From contig DATMFI010000022.1 in the NCBI GenBank assembly GCA_035556215.1, positions 1-55,445 on the forward strand: DNA of 55,445 nt, given 5' to 3'. The translations under genes were made by a program, and so were the position numbers. Every line of letters begins with the position of its first letter. Within the stretch, counting starts at the first letter, position 1. Below the pieces are notes generated by a model. The model ran no database searches. It saw nothing but the letters and a program-made list of their open reading frames with translations, and was not told the origin of the DNA. This stretch comes from Palsa-892 sp035556215. Lineage in GTDB: Bacteria > Pseudomonadota > Alphaproteobacteria > Rhizobiales > Xanthobacteraceae. Positions 31,883-40,354 of this stretch are shown one piece after another.

Positions 31883-32001
31883 TAGCATGTCAACCTAGCA
31901 TGTCAATTTACGGGCCGGGTTTTTAGGCACAAAGCACAATAATGACGCCTGGTCCTGGTGATGAAACCGGCAAAACTTATCCTAGTCAACTTGACATGTC
32001 A
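31883..32001. promoter_or_regulatory. Repeated ATGTCA operator elements
   Basis: TAGCATGTCAA occurs twice, at 31883-31893 and 31896-31906, with exactly 13-base spacing. TTGACATGTCA follows at 31991-32001, containing the palindrome TGACATGTCA. They lie in the 248-base divergent gap between the ketopantoate-reductase-like gene and the cupin gene. The sites are good candidates for the GntR regulator encoded nearby. TTGACA at 31991 may also be part of the rightward promoter. Confidence 0.5.
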
Positions 32002-32071
32002 GATTGTCACGCTACGGTTTTGAGAATTGTACAGACACAAAAGCACAGCGCGGTTCTTCACGGAGACACGA

Positions 32072-32473
32072 ATGAGCGGCCACCTTGCTTCGGATCCCAC
32101 CAAGATCACCGCGGTCGCCGATGTTCTTGCGGCGGTCGCCAAAAACGCCCACGGCAACTGCTCGAAGGCGGTGATCCATCAGGTCAACGACGCCGAAACG
32201 TCGCTGTTCAGCGTCAATCCCGGCGAAAAGCTCGCTCCGCATTATCATAGCAAGACGTGGGATCTGTTCTTCGTCGTTTCCGGCACGGGCGAAATTCATT
32301 TCAAGGGGCCCGACGGCGCCGCCGGCACAGTGCCGATGCCGGAGCGCGCGTTCTGCGCGATGCCGCCCGGCTACGAGCATGAAGTCTGCAATCTCAGCAA
32401 AACCGAACCGTTCAGCTTTCTGCTCATTCATGCCCCTTGGGAGGGCTACGACTTCGTCCGCACCAGAAAATAA
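32072..32473 (+). CDS. Cupin-domain protein
   Basis: 133-residue single cupin. Motif 1 reads 'PGEKLAPHYHSKTWDLFFVVSGTGEIHF' (His-x-His metal ligands) and motif 2 'PPGYEHEVCN' with its His. It has no signal peptide. Such small cupins may bind Fe, Mn or Zn and act as isomerases, dioxygenases or small-molecule binders; the sequence does not decide. ATG 32072 is chosen over an upstream TTG. It is divergent from the ketopantoate-reductase-like gene and lies 50 bases before an ABC binding protein gene. Confidence 0.85.
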   Translation: MSGHLASDPTKITAVADVLAAVAKNAHGNCSKAVIHQVNDAETSLFSVNPGEKLAPHYHSKTWDLFFVVSGTGEIHFKGPDGAAGTVPMPERAFCAMPPGYEHEVCNLSKTEPFSFLLIHAPWEGYDFVRTRK

Positions 32474-32523
32474 CGCGCATCGTTATGGGCGCCCTATCGC
32501 GGTGCTACTCGAGAGGATCTGCA

Positions 32524-33486
32524 ATGAAAAAAATAATATCGCTCCTGGGAGGGATCATGTTGTCGGCAGCCGCGACGGGCGCGGCCTGGAGCCAGCCGGC
32601 GAAGCTCACCATTCCGACGCTGCCGGTGCCTTCGCTCGGCGCTTTTCTCGGCCCCGTCATCAACGATCAGGGTTTCGACAAAGCGAACGGCTTGGACATC
32701 ACGTTCCAGCAGAAGCCGACGGCAACCTATCGCACGGACTTCGCGGCCGGCACCGATCTGATCGGCGGCAGCGGCACGCTGCTCGCCGACGTCGCGCTCT
32801 TGAAGGAAAAGGGCATCGACGTCGTTTACCTCTTCAACGTCTTCGATTTCTGGGGAACCGTCGTGGTTCCGAAGGACAGCCCGGTCAAGAAGATCGCCGA
32901 TCTCAAGGGCAAGACGCTGACCGCTTCGCTGCCGACCGCGAACTACGCGATGTTTCGTTATCTCGCCAAGCTCGGCGGTCTGGATATGGCAGCGGTGCAG
33001 CTTCGCAACTCGGATTCCTCCGGCCTCGTGCCGACCGCGCGTGCCGGCCGCTCCGATGCCGTGCAGCTATGGGAGCCGGCCTATTCGACGCTGACCTTCG
33101 GCAACAACGACTTCCGCTCGATCGACGTGATGTCGCAGTGGAAGGCGGCGACCGGCGTTTCGGCCTTCCCGTATCTCGGCATTTCCGCGCATCAGTCGTG
33201 GGTCAAATCCAACCGCCCCCTGATTGCGAAGCTCTACAAGACATATCAACTGGCCGCCGACTTCATCCGGAAGAACCCGGATCAGGCCGCGGCGATCATT
33301 TCCAAGGCGACGAACATCCCCGCCAAGGTGGTGAAGGAGCTTGTGACTTCGGGCCGTCTGCAACTCAATCTCTATTGGGCTGCCGAAAACCGCAAGGCAT
33401 CAACCGAAGTATTCAAGGCCGGAATCGATGTCGGCTATCTGAAGCGGATGCCGGTCGACAGCGTGCTCTATGATCCCGGCAAATGA
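32524..33486 (+). CDS. NitT/TauT-type ABC binding protein
   Basis: 320-residue periplasmic binding protein of the SsuA/TauA/NrtA type. It has a signal peptide (about 1-24, ending AAWSQ), then 'KLTIPTLPVPSLGAFLGPVINDQGFDKANGLDITF' and 'FAAGTDLIGGSGTLLADVALLKEKGIDVVYLF', the usual fold pattern. The ligand is not recognisable. Its stop overlaps the permease start by 17 bases, so it forms an operon with the permease and ATPase genes. The nearby nitrilase and cupin hint at a nitrogen- or sulfur-containing organic acid. Confidence 0.9.
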   Translation: MKKIISLLGGIMLSAAATGAAWSQPAKLTIPTLPVPSLGAFLGPVINDQGFDKANGLDITFQQKPTATYRTDFAAGTDLIGGSGTLLADVALLKEKGIDVVYLFNVFDFWGTVVVPKDSPVKKIADLKGKTLTASLPTANYAMFRYLAKLGGLDMAAVQLRNSDSSGLVPTARAGRSDAVQLWEPAYSTLTFGNNDFRSIDVMSQWKAATGVSAFPYLGISAHQSWVKSNRPLIAKLYKTYQLAADFIRKNPDQAAAIISKATNIPAKVVKELVTSGRLQLNLYWAAENRKASTEVFKAGIDVGYLKRMPVDSVLYDPGK

Positions 33487-34327
33487 AGCAGGCGGCACCG
33501 GCGGTGCGAAAATGAGCGTCGCCGGCTCCGCACAGGTGTCGCCGGTGACGGGCATCGCCCATTACTGGCGGAAGATCAAAAAGCAACAGCCGGTGCTGAT
33601 CGATCTCGTCGCGGTGGCCGCGCTTTGGCAATTCTCGACGCTCTTCTTTTCGCCGGCGATCGTTCCGCCGCTCGGCGCAATCGGCCATTCGATCTGGGAT
33701 ATTTTCTCGCAGTGGCAGAACCTCGTCAGTCTGCTTGCGACATCGATCCGCGTGATCGTCGCGCTTTTGTTGTCCTTCGTGCTGGGCACGATGATCGGCA
33801 TTTGCATGGGCTCGTTTCCCGCCGTGCGCACTTATGCGCGGCCGCTCCTGCACATGATTCAGGGCGTTCCGGCATTGTCATGGGTGGTGTTCGCGGTCAT
33901 CTGGTTCGCCAATGTCGAAATTCGCATCGCCTTCATTCTGCTGATCGGCACGCTGCCCGCATTCGCGCTCTATATCGATAGCGCGGTGCAATCGGTGAGT
34001 CTCGATCTCGTTCAGCTCGGGCAGGCTTTCCGCGCTTCGCGAATCCAGCAGTTCCTCAAGATCACGCTGCCGGCGATCGTGCCGGAGATCATGGGTGCAT
34101 GGACGGTCAATCTCGGCAACGGTATCCGTGTTGCCGTGATCGCCGAACTGATCGGTTCGACGGTTGGTGTCGGCTTTCAACTGCTGCAGGCGCAGGCAAT
34201 TTTCGACATGGCGGGCGCCGTGGCCTGGACGCTCAGCCTTGTTGCTGTCCTGTTCGTCTATCAGGGCATTATCAGCCTGATCGAGCATGAGTTGCTGAAA
34301 TGGCGGCCGAAAAGCGAGGTGGCGTGA
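33470..34327 (+). CDS. ABC transporter permease (TauC/SsuC-like)
   Basis: 285-residue membrane permease with six helices and the EAA loop around 'LVQLGQAFRASRIQQFLKITLPAIVPEIMGAW', which contacts the ATPase. It belongs to the BPD transport family used by nitrate/taurine/sulfonate importers. ATG 33470 overlaps the binding-protein gene; ATG 33512 is a second possible start. The stop overlaps the ATPase start (TGATG), so the three genes are translated together. Confidence 0.92.
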   Translation: MIPANEAGGTGGAKMSVAGSAQVSPVTGIAHYWRKIKKQQPVLIDLVAVAALWQFSTLFFSPAIVPPLGAIGHSIWDIFSQWQNLVSLLATSIRVIVALLLSFVLGTMIGICMGSFPAVRTYARPLLHMIQGVPALSWVVFAVIWFANVEIRIAFILLIGTLPAFALYIDSAVQSVSLDLVQLGQAFRASRIQQFLKITLPAIVPEIMGAWTVNLGNGIRVAVIAELIGSTVGVGFQLLQAQAIFDMAGAVAWTLSLVAVLFVYQGIISLIEHELLKWRPKSEVA

Positions 34328-35115
34328 TGACATCGCCGGTCGTCTCGTTTTCGGGCGTTTCGAAGCATTTCGTCAAAGACGGCGCATCGTTCGTCGCCTG
34401 CGAGAATCTATCCTTCGACGTCCATCCCGGTGAAGTTCTTGCCATTGTCGGCGAGACCGGTTGCGGCAAGTCGACGGCGCTCTCGCTTCTCCTCGGCCTG
34501 CAAGCGCCAAGTGAAGGCACGATCCGCGTGCTGGATGCCGATCCGTTCGGTCAATTCGACGACTTGCGAGGCCGGATCGGGATCATTTTCCAGAACGATC
34601 GTTTGCTGCCGTGGCGCACCGCGATCGACAACGTCGCTTTCGGACTCGAAATTCTGCGTGTCGGGAAACAAGAGCGGCAGGAGCGTGCGCGCCACTGGCT
34701 GGAACGTGTCGGCCTCGGCAATTTTCTGAATGCCTATCCGCATCAGCTTTCCGGCGGCATGCGCCAGCGCGTCTCGATCGCGCGCACCTTCGCGATCAAT
34801 CCCCCGCTATTGCTCGCGGACGAGGCATTTTCGGCGCTTGACGAAATCACCGCGACCAAATTGCGCGCTGACTTGCTCGGCCTGATCGGCGAGGAAAAGA
34901 AGACGACAATCTTCATCACGCATTCGGTTGCGGAAGCGTCGGAACTCGCAAGCCGGATCCTCGTATTCGGCAAGCCGGGACGGGTGATCCGCGAGATCAA
35001 GGCTGCCGAAATCCGTGCTGCCGGTGCGACGAGCGACGACGTTTCGCGGGAGATCCGCGAGGGGCTGCGCCTTGCGCGCCAGCGCGCCGAGACGCTGGAA
35101 TTGCAGGCTGGCTGA
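34327..35115 (+). CDS. ABC transporter ATP-binding protein (TauB/SsuB-like)
   Basis: 262-residue ABC ATPase. It has Walker A GETGCGKST (about 42-50), Q-loop FQNDRLLPW, signature LSGGMRQR (about 141-148), Walker B LLLADEAFSALDE and the H-loop His in FITHSV. It supplies energy for the TauABC-type importer encoded with it. Its start overlaps the permease stop by one base. A hairpin follows 13 bases after its stop. Confidence 0.94.
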   Translation: MTSPVVSFSGVSKHFVKDGASFVACENLSFDVHPGEVLAIVGETGCGKSTALSLLLGLQAPSEGTIRVLDADPFGQFDDLRGRIGIIFQNDRLLPWRTAIDNVAFGLEILRVGKQERQERARHWLERVGLGNFLNAYPHQLSGGMRQRVSIARTFAINPPLLLADEAFSALDEITATKLRADLLGLIGEEKKTTIFITHSVAEASELASRILVFGKPGRVIREIKAAEIRAAGATSDDVSREIREGLRLARQRAETLELQAG

Positions 35116-35449
35116 CATTACAAAAAAGCCGGCGGCGAGGATTATCGCCGCCGGCCACACCGCGGCAATTTTCGTTATGACTTCGCGGAAATTAATTAAG
35201 TCATTGGAATCGCTAAATTAAAATCAATCAAAGCGGCGCCGGATTGAGCGCCAGCACCGCGATCGGCGCGAAAGCGCGCGTCAAAAATATCAGAAACGAT
35301 ATTCGCAGCCTCCGCTGTCCAGCATTCGTATCGCAAAATTTGTTGCCGCCCTAAGTGCGAGCTGCAGTTGAATTTTTCTGCACAAGAATGCTGGCGTTCA
35401 GCGTTTTCTTCCGTCAAGCTAGGCAAGTTGCATGTTGGAGGAGTGGGAA
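35116..35449. promoter_or_regulatory. Gap with hairpin and livJ promoter region
   Basis: No gene seen. GCCGGCGGCGA and TCGCCGCCGGC (35128-35155) form a perfect 11-bp stem just after the ATPase gene. There is no T-run on the rightward strand but an A6 on the left, so it would be a better terminator for leftward transcripts. From 35175 to 35240 the DNA is AT-rich and probably carries the livJ promoter. Confidence 0.5.
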
Positions 35450-36616
35450 ATGCTCACAAAAACAAAAATTGCCGTTGCGCTTGCCGCGCTGGCCTTTGCC
35501 GGCTTCAGCGGCGCTGCCGTCGCCAAGGATAAAGTAAAGGTCGGTTTCATCGGCCCGATCACCGGCGGTGTTTCGGCGAACGGCCTCGGCGGCCGTAACT
35601 CGGCGGATCTCGCGGTCAGGCTGCGCAACGCCGATCCCAAAGCCAAATACGAATACGAGCTCGTCGTGCTCGATGACGAGTGCAAGCCGAACGTCGCGGT
35701 GCAGGTCGCGACCAAGATGGCGGCCGACAAGGAAATCATCGGCGCTGCGACGCACTACTGCTCGTCGACCGCGATCGCGACCGTCGACGTCTATCACAAG
35801 TTCGGTTTGCCGGTGATCGTGTGGGGCGCGGTGCTGCCCGACATCACCTACCGCAACAAATACGCGGAAGTTCACCGCGTCAACGGCACGATGATCAACC
35901 AGAACGACGCCAATGCCGAGTTGATCTACAAGGCGGGCTTTCGCAACGTCGCCGTGATCCACGACACCACCGACTACGGCAAGGGCCACAACGAATATTT
36001 CACCAAGGCCTTCACCAAGCTCGGCGGCAAGATCCTCGGCACCTTCGGCGTGACGGCGGATCAGCAGGACTTCACGGCTGAGCTCACCAAGATCAAGGCA
36101 CTCAATCCGGAAGTCGTCTATTTCGGCGGCCTGACGCCGATCGGCGTTCGCATCCGCTCGCAAATGGACAAGCTCGGCATCAAGGCCGTGTTCGACGGCA
36201 CATCCGGCATCGTTTCCGACGCCTTCATCCAGGGCCTCGGGCCGCTGGCCGAAGGCACGCTTGCCTTCCGTGAAGGCGCGCCGACCGAAAAGCTGCCGGG
36301 CGGCAAGTTCTTCATGGAGAAGTACAACGCCCAGAAATACGACAACCCGCCGGAAGCCTACGGCGCCTTCGCCTTCGCGGCGATGGACATGATCCTCAAC
36401 TCCATCGAGAAGGTCGGGCCGGATCGCAAGAAGGTCATCGCCGATCTTGCCAATGTGAAGGATCGCGATTCGATCGTCGGCAAGATCACTTTTGACGATC
36501 ACGGTCAGAACACCGTTGCGGTCATCACCAAATATGTGGTGCAAGACGGCAAGTTCGTCGAATGGGACGATAGCGAATACGCCTCTGGTAAGCGCAAGCT
36601 GCCGGGCCAGAAGTAA
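35450..36616 (+). CDS. livJ: Branched-chain amino acid ABC binding protein
   Basis: 388-residue periplasmic receptor of the LivJ/LivK type. It has a signal peptide (about 1-25, ending AAVAKD), then 'VKVGFIGPITGGVSANGLGGRNSADLAV', 'ELVVLDDECKPNVAVQVATKM' and 'HYCSSTAIATVDVYHKFGLPVI', all typical. ATG 35450 has GGAGGAG upstream; the ATG at 35432 contains this ribosome site and is excluded. First gene of a complete livJHMGF operon. A strong hairpin follows its stop. The ligand is probably branched-chain or other hydrophobic amino acids. Confidence 0.94.
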   Translation: MLTKTKIAVALAALAFAGFSGAAVAKDKVKVGFIGPITGGVSANGLGGRNSADLAVRLRNADPKAKYEYELVVLDDECKPNVAVQVATKMAADKEIIGAATHYCSSTAIATVDVYHKFGLPVIVWGAVLPDITYRNKYAEVHRVNGTMINQNDANAELIYKAGFRNVAVIHDTTDYGKGHNEYFTKAFTKLGGKILGTFGVTADQQDFTAELTKIKALNPEVVYFGGLTPIGVRIRSQMDKLGIKAVFDGTSGIVSDAFIQGLGPLAEGTLAFREGAPTEKLPGGKFFMEKYNAQKYDNPPEAYGAFAFAAMDMILNSIEKVGPDRKKVIADLANVKDRDSIVGKITFDDHGQNTVAVITKYVVQDGKFVEWDDSEYASGKRKLPGQK

Positions 36617-36631
36617 GCGCATCGAGTTCGC

Positions 36632-36660
36632 CGGGCAGGGCGGCATGGCCGTCCTGCCCG
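36632..36660 (+). other. Intercistronic hairpin between livJ and livH
   Basis: CGGGCAGG and CCTGCCCG form a long stem, extended by a mispaired GCGGC/GCCGT section, 15 bases after the livJ stop. Such hairpins often protect binding-protein mRNA 3' ends and reduce read-through, giving more receptor than permease. Confidence 0.5.
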
Positions 36661-36688
36661 CATTTCGTTGGGGAAGGGGCTTTCGATT

Positions 36689-37609
36689 ATGGATGCGGGG
36701 CAATTCGCCCAGTACGTCATGAACGGGCTGATGCTCGGCATGATGTATGCGCTGGTCGCGGTCGGGTTCACACTGTTTTTCGGCGTGCTCGACGTCATCA
36801 AGTTCTCGCACGGCGACGTGCTGACCGTCGGCGCCTTCACGGCGCTCGCCACCTTCGTGGCGCTGAAAGGCATCGGGGTCGCATCCAATCCGGTATTCCT
36901 GATCGCGATGCTGATCGTCGCGCTCGTCTCGATGGCGGCGCTCGGCATGCTGATCGCGCGTTATCTCGTGATGCCGCTGCGCTCGGCCCCCGCGCTCAAC
37001 ACGCTGCTGATTACCCTGATGCTCGGCACCGTGCTGCGCGAAGGCGTGCGCCTGTTCTATCCGCAAGGCGCCAACCCGAAGCCGTTTCCGGCGCTGCTGC
37101 CGCCGGATTCGATCGCCATCGGCAATTTCAACCTGCGCCTCGACAATGTCCTGATGCTCGCCGCCGGCGTCCTTGCCATCGTCGGCCTGCAGTTTCTCCT
37201 CAACCGCACCAAGCTCGGGCTTGCGATCCGCGCCGTCGCGCAGGATGAAGAAACCGCGCGCACCATGGGCGTCAACTTCACCGCCGTCGTGCTCATCACC
37301 TTTGCCATCGGCTCGGCGCTTGCGGGCTATGCCGGCGTGATGAACGGCCTCTACTACAACGAGATCAATTTCGGCATGGGGCTTTATCTCGGCATCATCG
37401 GCTTTGCCGCCGCGATCATTGGCGGCCTCGGCAGCATCTATGGCGCGATCCTTGGCGGCTTCCTGTTTGCCGCGCTGCAGACGATCGGCACCGTCGCGCT
37501 GCCGTTCGCGAGCGCCTACAAGGATGTCTTCGCCTTCGCCGTCGTCATTCTGTTCATGGCCTGGCGGCCCACCGGGCTGATCCAGGAAAAGATCAGCGAG
37601 CGGGTCTGA
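36689..37609 (+). CDS. livH: Branched-chain amino acid ABC permease LivH
   Basis: 306-residue permease with about eight helices: 'YVMNGLMLGMMYALVAVGFTLFFGVLDVIKFSHGDVL' at the N-terminus and 'GLAIRAVAQDEETARTMGVN' as the cytoplasmic EAA-type loop, then 'GFAAAIIGGLGSIYGAILGGFL'. ATG 36689 is preceded by GGGAAGGGG; the TTG at 36668 would include this site. It forms the membrane channel with LivM. Confidence 0.94.
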   Translation: MDAGQFAQYVMNGLMLGMMYALVAVGFTLFFGVLDVIKFSHGDVLTVGAFTALATFVALKGIGVASNPVFLIAMLIVALVSMAALGMLIARYLVMPLRSAPALNTLLITLMLGTVLREGVRLFYPQGANPKPFPALLPPDSIAIGNFNLRLDNVLMLAAGVLAIVGLQFLLNRTKLGLAIRAVAQDEETARTMGVNFTAVVLITFAIGSALAGYAGVMNGLYYNEINFGMGLYLGIIGFAAAIIGGLGSIYGAILGGFLFAALQTIGTVALPFASAYKDVFAFAVVILFMAWRPTGLIQEKISERV

Positions 37610-37611
37610 GC

Positions 37612-38772
37612 ATGACATCCGATCCGAACAAGCGAATTTCGCTGCTGCCCGGCCTTGCCGCGATCGTGCTTGCGACCGCCTATCTCATTGCGCTGCTCGC
37701 TGCGGAAAAGCAGAACTTCATCATCGGCCTTCTGGTCGCCGGCATCGCCGCCGTGCTCGCCGCGCAATGGTTCGGCTGGCTGGCGCCCGTTACGCGGAGC
37801 TTCAACGAGCGCGAGGATGCGCTCGGCGTCACGGCAGTGATCGCGGCCTTCGCCATCGCTGCCTATTTCCACGACAACCATTTCGTGCTGCTGCTCGTCA
37901 TCACCGTCGTGCTCTACACTGTCGCGACGCTCGGGCTGAACATTCAGTTCGGCTATGCCGGCATTCTCAATTTTGCCGGCGCCTCGTTCTTCGGCATCGG
38001 CGCCTACACCTCGGCGGTCTTGAACGCACACACGACGGTGCCGCATCTTCTGGTGCTGTTGATCGGCGGTCTGCTGGCGGCGCTCATCGGCTCGCTGCTC
38101 TTGCTGCCGGTGCTGCGCACGCGCGGCCACTACGCGGCGCTCGTCACGATCGCGTTTGCGATCCTGCTCAAGACATTTCTGGAAGTGAATGACGTGCTCG
38201 GCGGCCCGCAGGGCCTGCAGGTCAAGGGCATGAAGCTGTTCGGCTGGTCGTTCAACGATAATTTCGAGATCGCCGGCATCGATATGTCGTTTTATCTCAG
38301 CTACTTCGTGCTGGCGATGATCCTGCTCGTCGCAAGCTTCGTTCTGGTGCGAAGGCTCGAGCGTTCATGGGTTGGCCTTAACCTCGATGCGCTGCGGCTC
38401 GATGAAACCGCCGCGCAATGTTTCGGGCTCGATCTTTCGCGCTGGAAGATCACTTCGTTCACCCTCGGCAATTTCCTGATCGGCATTGCCGGTGCGCTGT
38501 TCGGCATGGTCGGCGGCTTTGTCGCGCCGAACAATTACACTTTCGCGGATTCGCTGATCCTCGTTTCGATCCTGCTCCTCGGCGGCATCGGCAATCCGTG
38601 GGGCCTGATCGTCGCGACGATCATCGTCGTCGTCGTGCCCGAGAAATTGCAGACCATTCAGGAATATCGCTTCTTCCTCTATTCGGCGCTCGTCATCGCC
38701 GTGCTTCTGTTCCGGCCTGAAGGTTTGCTGCCGCGTCCGGTGCGCCGCTATTTCCCGGGATGGCGGCCATGA
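37612..38772 (+). CDS. livM: Branched-chain amino acid ABC permease LivM
   Basis: 386-residue permease. Its N-terminal helices (about 10-80) precede the family core 'ATLGLNIQFGYAGILNFAGASFFGIGAYTSAVL', the loop 'LNLDALRLDETAAQCFGLDLSRWK' and 'GGIGNPWGLIVATIIVVVVPEKLQ'. It begins two bases after the livH stop and overlaps livG (ATGA), so it is coupled with both. It pairs with LivH in the membrane. Confidence 0.94.
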   Translation: MTSDPNKRISLLPGLAAIVLATAYLIALLAAEKQNFIIGLLVAGIAAVLAAQWFGWLAPVTRSFNEREDALGVTAVIAAFAIAAYFHDNHFVLLLVITVVLYTVATLGLNIQFGYAGILNFAGASFFGIGAYTSAVLNAHTTVPHLLVLLIGGLLAALIGSLLLLPVLRTRGHYAALVTIAFAILLKTFLEVNDVLGGPQGLQVKGMKLFGWSFNDNFEIAGIDMSFYLSYFVLAMILLVASFVLVRRLERSWVGLNLDALRLDETAAQCFGLDLSRWKITSFTLGNFLIGIAGALFGMVGGFVAPNNYTFADSLILVSILLLGGIGNPWGLIVATIIVVVVPEKLQTIQEYRFFLYSALVIAVLLFRPEGLLPRPVRRYFPGWRP

Positions 38773-39542
38773 GCACATTACTGCAAGCCAAGGGCCTGAG
38801 CCGCCGGTTCGGCGGCGTGCTTGCGCTCGACAACCTCGATCTTTCGATCAACCGGAACGAGATCGTCGGCCTGATCGGCCCGAACGGCTCGGGCAAGACG
38901 ACGTTCTTCAACGTCGTGACCGGCATCTATGCGCCGAGCGCGGGGCAAATCACCTTCAACGGCGCCGATCTGACCGGCGCTTCGCCGCGCGCGGTCTATA
39001 ACGCCGGTATCTCGCGGACCTTTCAGCGCTCCCGCCTCTCGCTGCCGCTCTCGATCTTCGACAACATCATGATCGGCAACCACAAGCGCCTCAATCAGGG
39101 CCTGTGGTTCAACCTGATGCGGCGCAAGGCTTTCAAGGCCGAGTTCGAGGAGAATTATCGCGCGGCCGCAAAGCTCGCCGAGATCTTCGAGCCGCGCCTC
39201 GCCAAGATGATGTTCCAGCCGGTTGGCGCGCTGCCGATGATCGACCGCCGCCGCATCGAAATCTGCCGCGCGCTCGTCAGCCAGCCGAAGCTCCTGCTTC
39301 TCGACGAGCCTTCGGCCGGCATGACGCACGAGGAAACCAAGGCGCTGATGGACGACATCATGCAGGTGCGCGGCCTCAACCGCGACCTCACCATCGTCAT
39401 CGTCGAGCACGAAATGGGCGTCATCGAGCGCATCACCGATCGCTGCGTGGTGCTCAATTTCGGCCGCAAGATCGCCGAAGGGCCGTATCGCGAGGTCGCC
39501 GCCGACCGCGAAGTCCAGGAAGCCTATCTGGGGGTGGCGTGA
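38769..39542 (+). CDS. livG: Branched-chain amino acid ABC ATPase LivG
   Basis: 257-residue ATPase. It has Walker A GPNGSGKTT (about 37-45), a Q-loop in SRTFQRSRLSLPLS, Walker B LLLLDEPSAGM and the H-loop in IVEHEMGVIE. The usual LSGG signature is degenerate here (MIDRRRIEI in its place), an oddity for LivG. ATG 38769 overlaps the livM stop; ATG 38760 nine bases earlier is an alternative. The stop overlaps the livF start. Confidence 0.93.
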   Translation: MSTLLQAKGLSRRFGGVLALDNLDLSINRNEIVGLIGPNGSGKTTFFNVVTGIYAPSAGQITFNGADLTGASPRAVYNAGISRTFQRSRLSLPLSIFDNIMIGNHKRLNQGLWFNLMRRKAFKAEFEENYRAAAKLAEIFEPRLAKMMFQPVGALPMIDRRRIEICRALVSQPKLLLLDEPSAGMTHEETKALMDDIMQVRGLNRDLTIVIVEHEMGVIERITDRCVVLNFGRKIAEGPYREVAADREVQEAYLGVA

Positions 39543-40252
39543 TGACCGGACGTCTGGAAATCGAAAACATCTACACCGCCTACGACAAGGCCGACGTGCT
39601 CGACGGTGTCTCGCTCAAGATCGAGCCGGGCAGCATCACCTGCCTCCTCGGCTCGAACGGCTCGGGCAAGACGACGCTGATCCGTTCGATTCTCGGCCTC
39701 ACGCCGCCGCGCACCGGCCGCGTCATGTTCGAGGGCACCGACATCACCAAGCTGCCGACGCATAAAGTGATTGCGTCGGGCATTGCTTGCATTCCCGAAG
39801 GCCGCAAGGTGTTTCCGAAGCTGAACGTCGAGGAAAATTTGCGGCTCGGCGCCTATCAGGAAGCATCCGAGGACGTCACGCGCTCGCGCATGGAAGAAAT
39901 CTACAAGCTGTTTCCGCGCCTTCTCGAGCGGCGCGATCAGCTTGCCGGAACGATGTCGGGCGGCGAGCAGGCGATGGTTTCGATCGGCCGCGGCCTGATG
40001 AGCGCGCCGAAACTGCTCCTGATCGACGAGCCGTCGCTGGGGCTCTCGCCGCTCTTCGTCAAGGAGAACTTCAACATCATCCGGCAGATCAACGAGCGCG
40101 GCATCACCGTCTTTCTCGTCGAGCAGAACGTCCATCAGACGCTGGCGATCTCGCACTATGGATATGTGCTGTCGAAAGGCCGCGTCGTCGCCAGCGGCAC
40201 GCCGCAGGAACTCGCAAGCCGCGACGAAGTGCGCGAAGCCTATTTCGGCTGA
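39542..40252 (+). CDS. livF: Branched-chain amino acid ABC ATPase LivF
   Basis: 236-residue ATPase. It has Walker A GSNGSGKTT (about 34-42), 'GIACIPEGRKVFPKLNVEENLRLGAY', signature MSGGEQAM, Walker B LLLIDEPSLGLSP and VEQNVHQTL. The PEGR.VFP segment marks LivF. It starts on the last base of the livG stop (TGATG) and ends the livJHMGF operon. A GC-rich hairpin (40271-40294) without a T-run follows. Confidence 0.95.
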   Translation: MTGRLEIENIYTAYDKADVLDGVSLKIEPGSITCLLGSNGSGKTTLIRSILGLTPPRTGRVMFEGTDITKLPTHKVIASGIACIPEGRKVFPKLNVEENLRLGAYQEASEDVTRSRMEEIYKLFPRLLERRDQLAGTMSGGEQAMVSIGRGLMSAPKLLLIDEPSLGLSPLFVKENFNIIRQINERGITVFLVEQNVHQTLAISHYGYVLSKGRVVASGTPQELASRDEVREAYFG

Positions 40253-40270
40253 AACGGCGGCGGAAGAAGC

Positions 40271-40294
40271 GGGCGCGTTTCGCGCAACGCGCCC
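40271..40294 (+). terminator. Hairpin after livF
   Basis: GGGCGCGTT and AACGCGCCC form a perfect 9-bp stem 18 bases after the livF stop. No T-run follows, so termination would need Rho or be partial. Confidence 0.4.
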
Positions 40295-40354
40295 GTTATG
40301 ATAGACAGCCTGCGACTCGTGAGTTGATTGAGGCCGTTTTCTGTTTTCCGACCC

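Noticed and set aside
35414..37618. A 734-codon open frame opposite livJ and livH
   Set aside because: It is antisense to two well-supported transport genes and has the composition of a complement of coding DNA, with no recognisable family.
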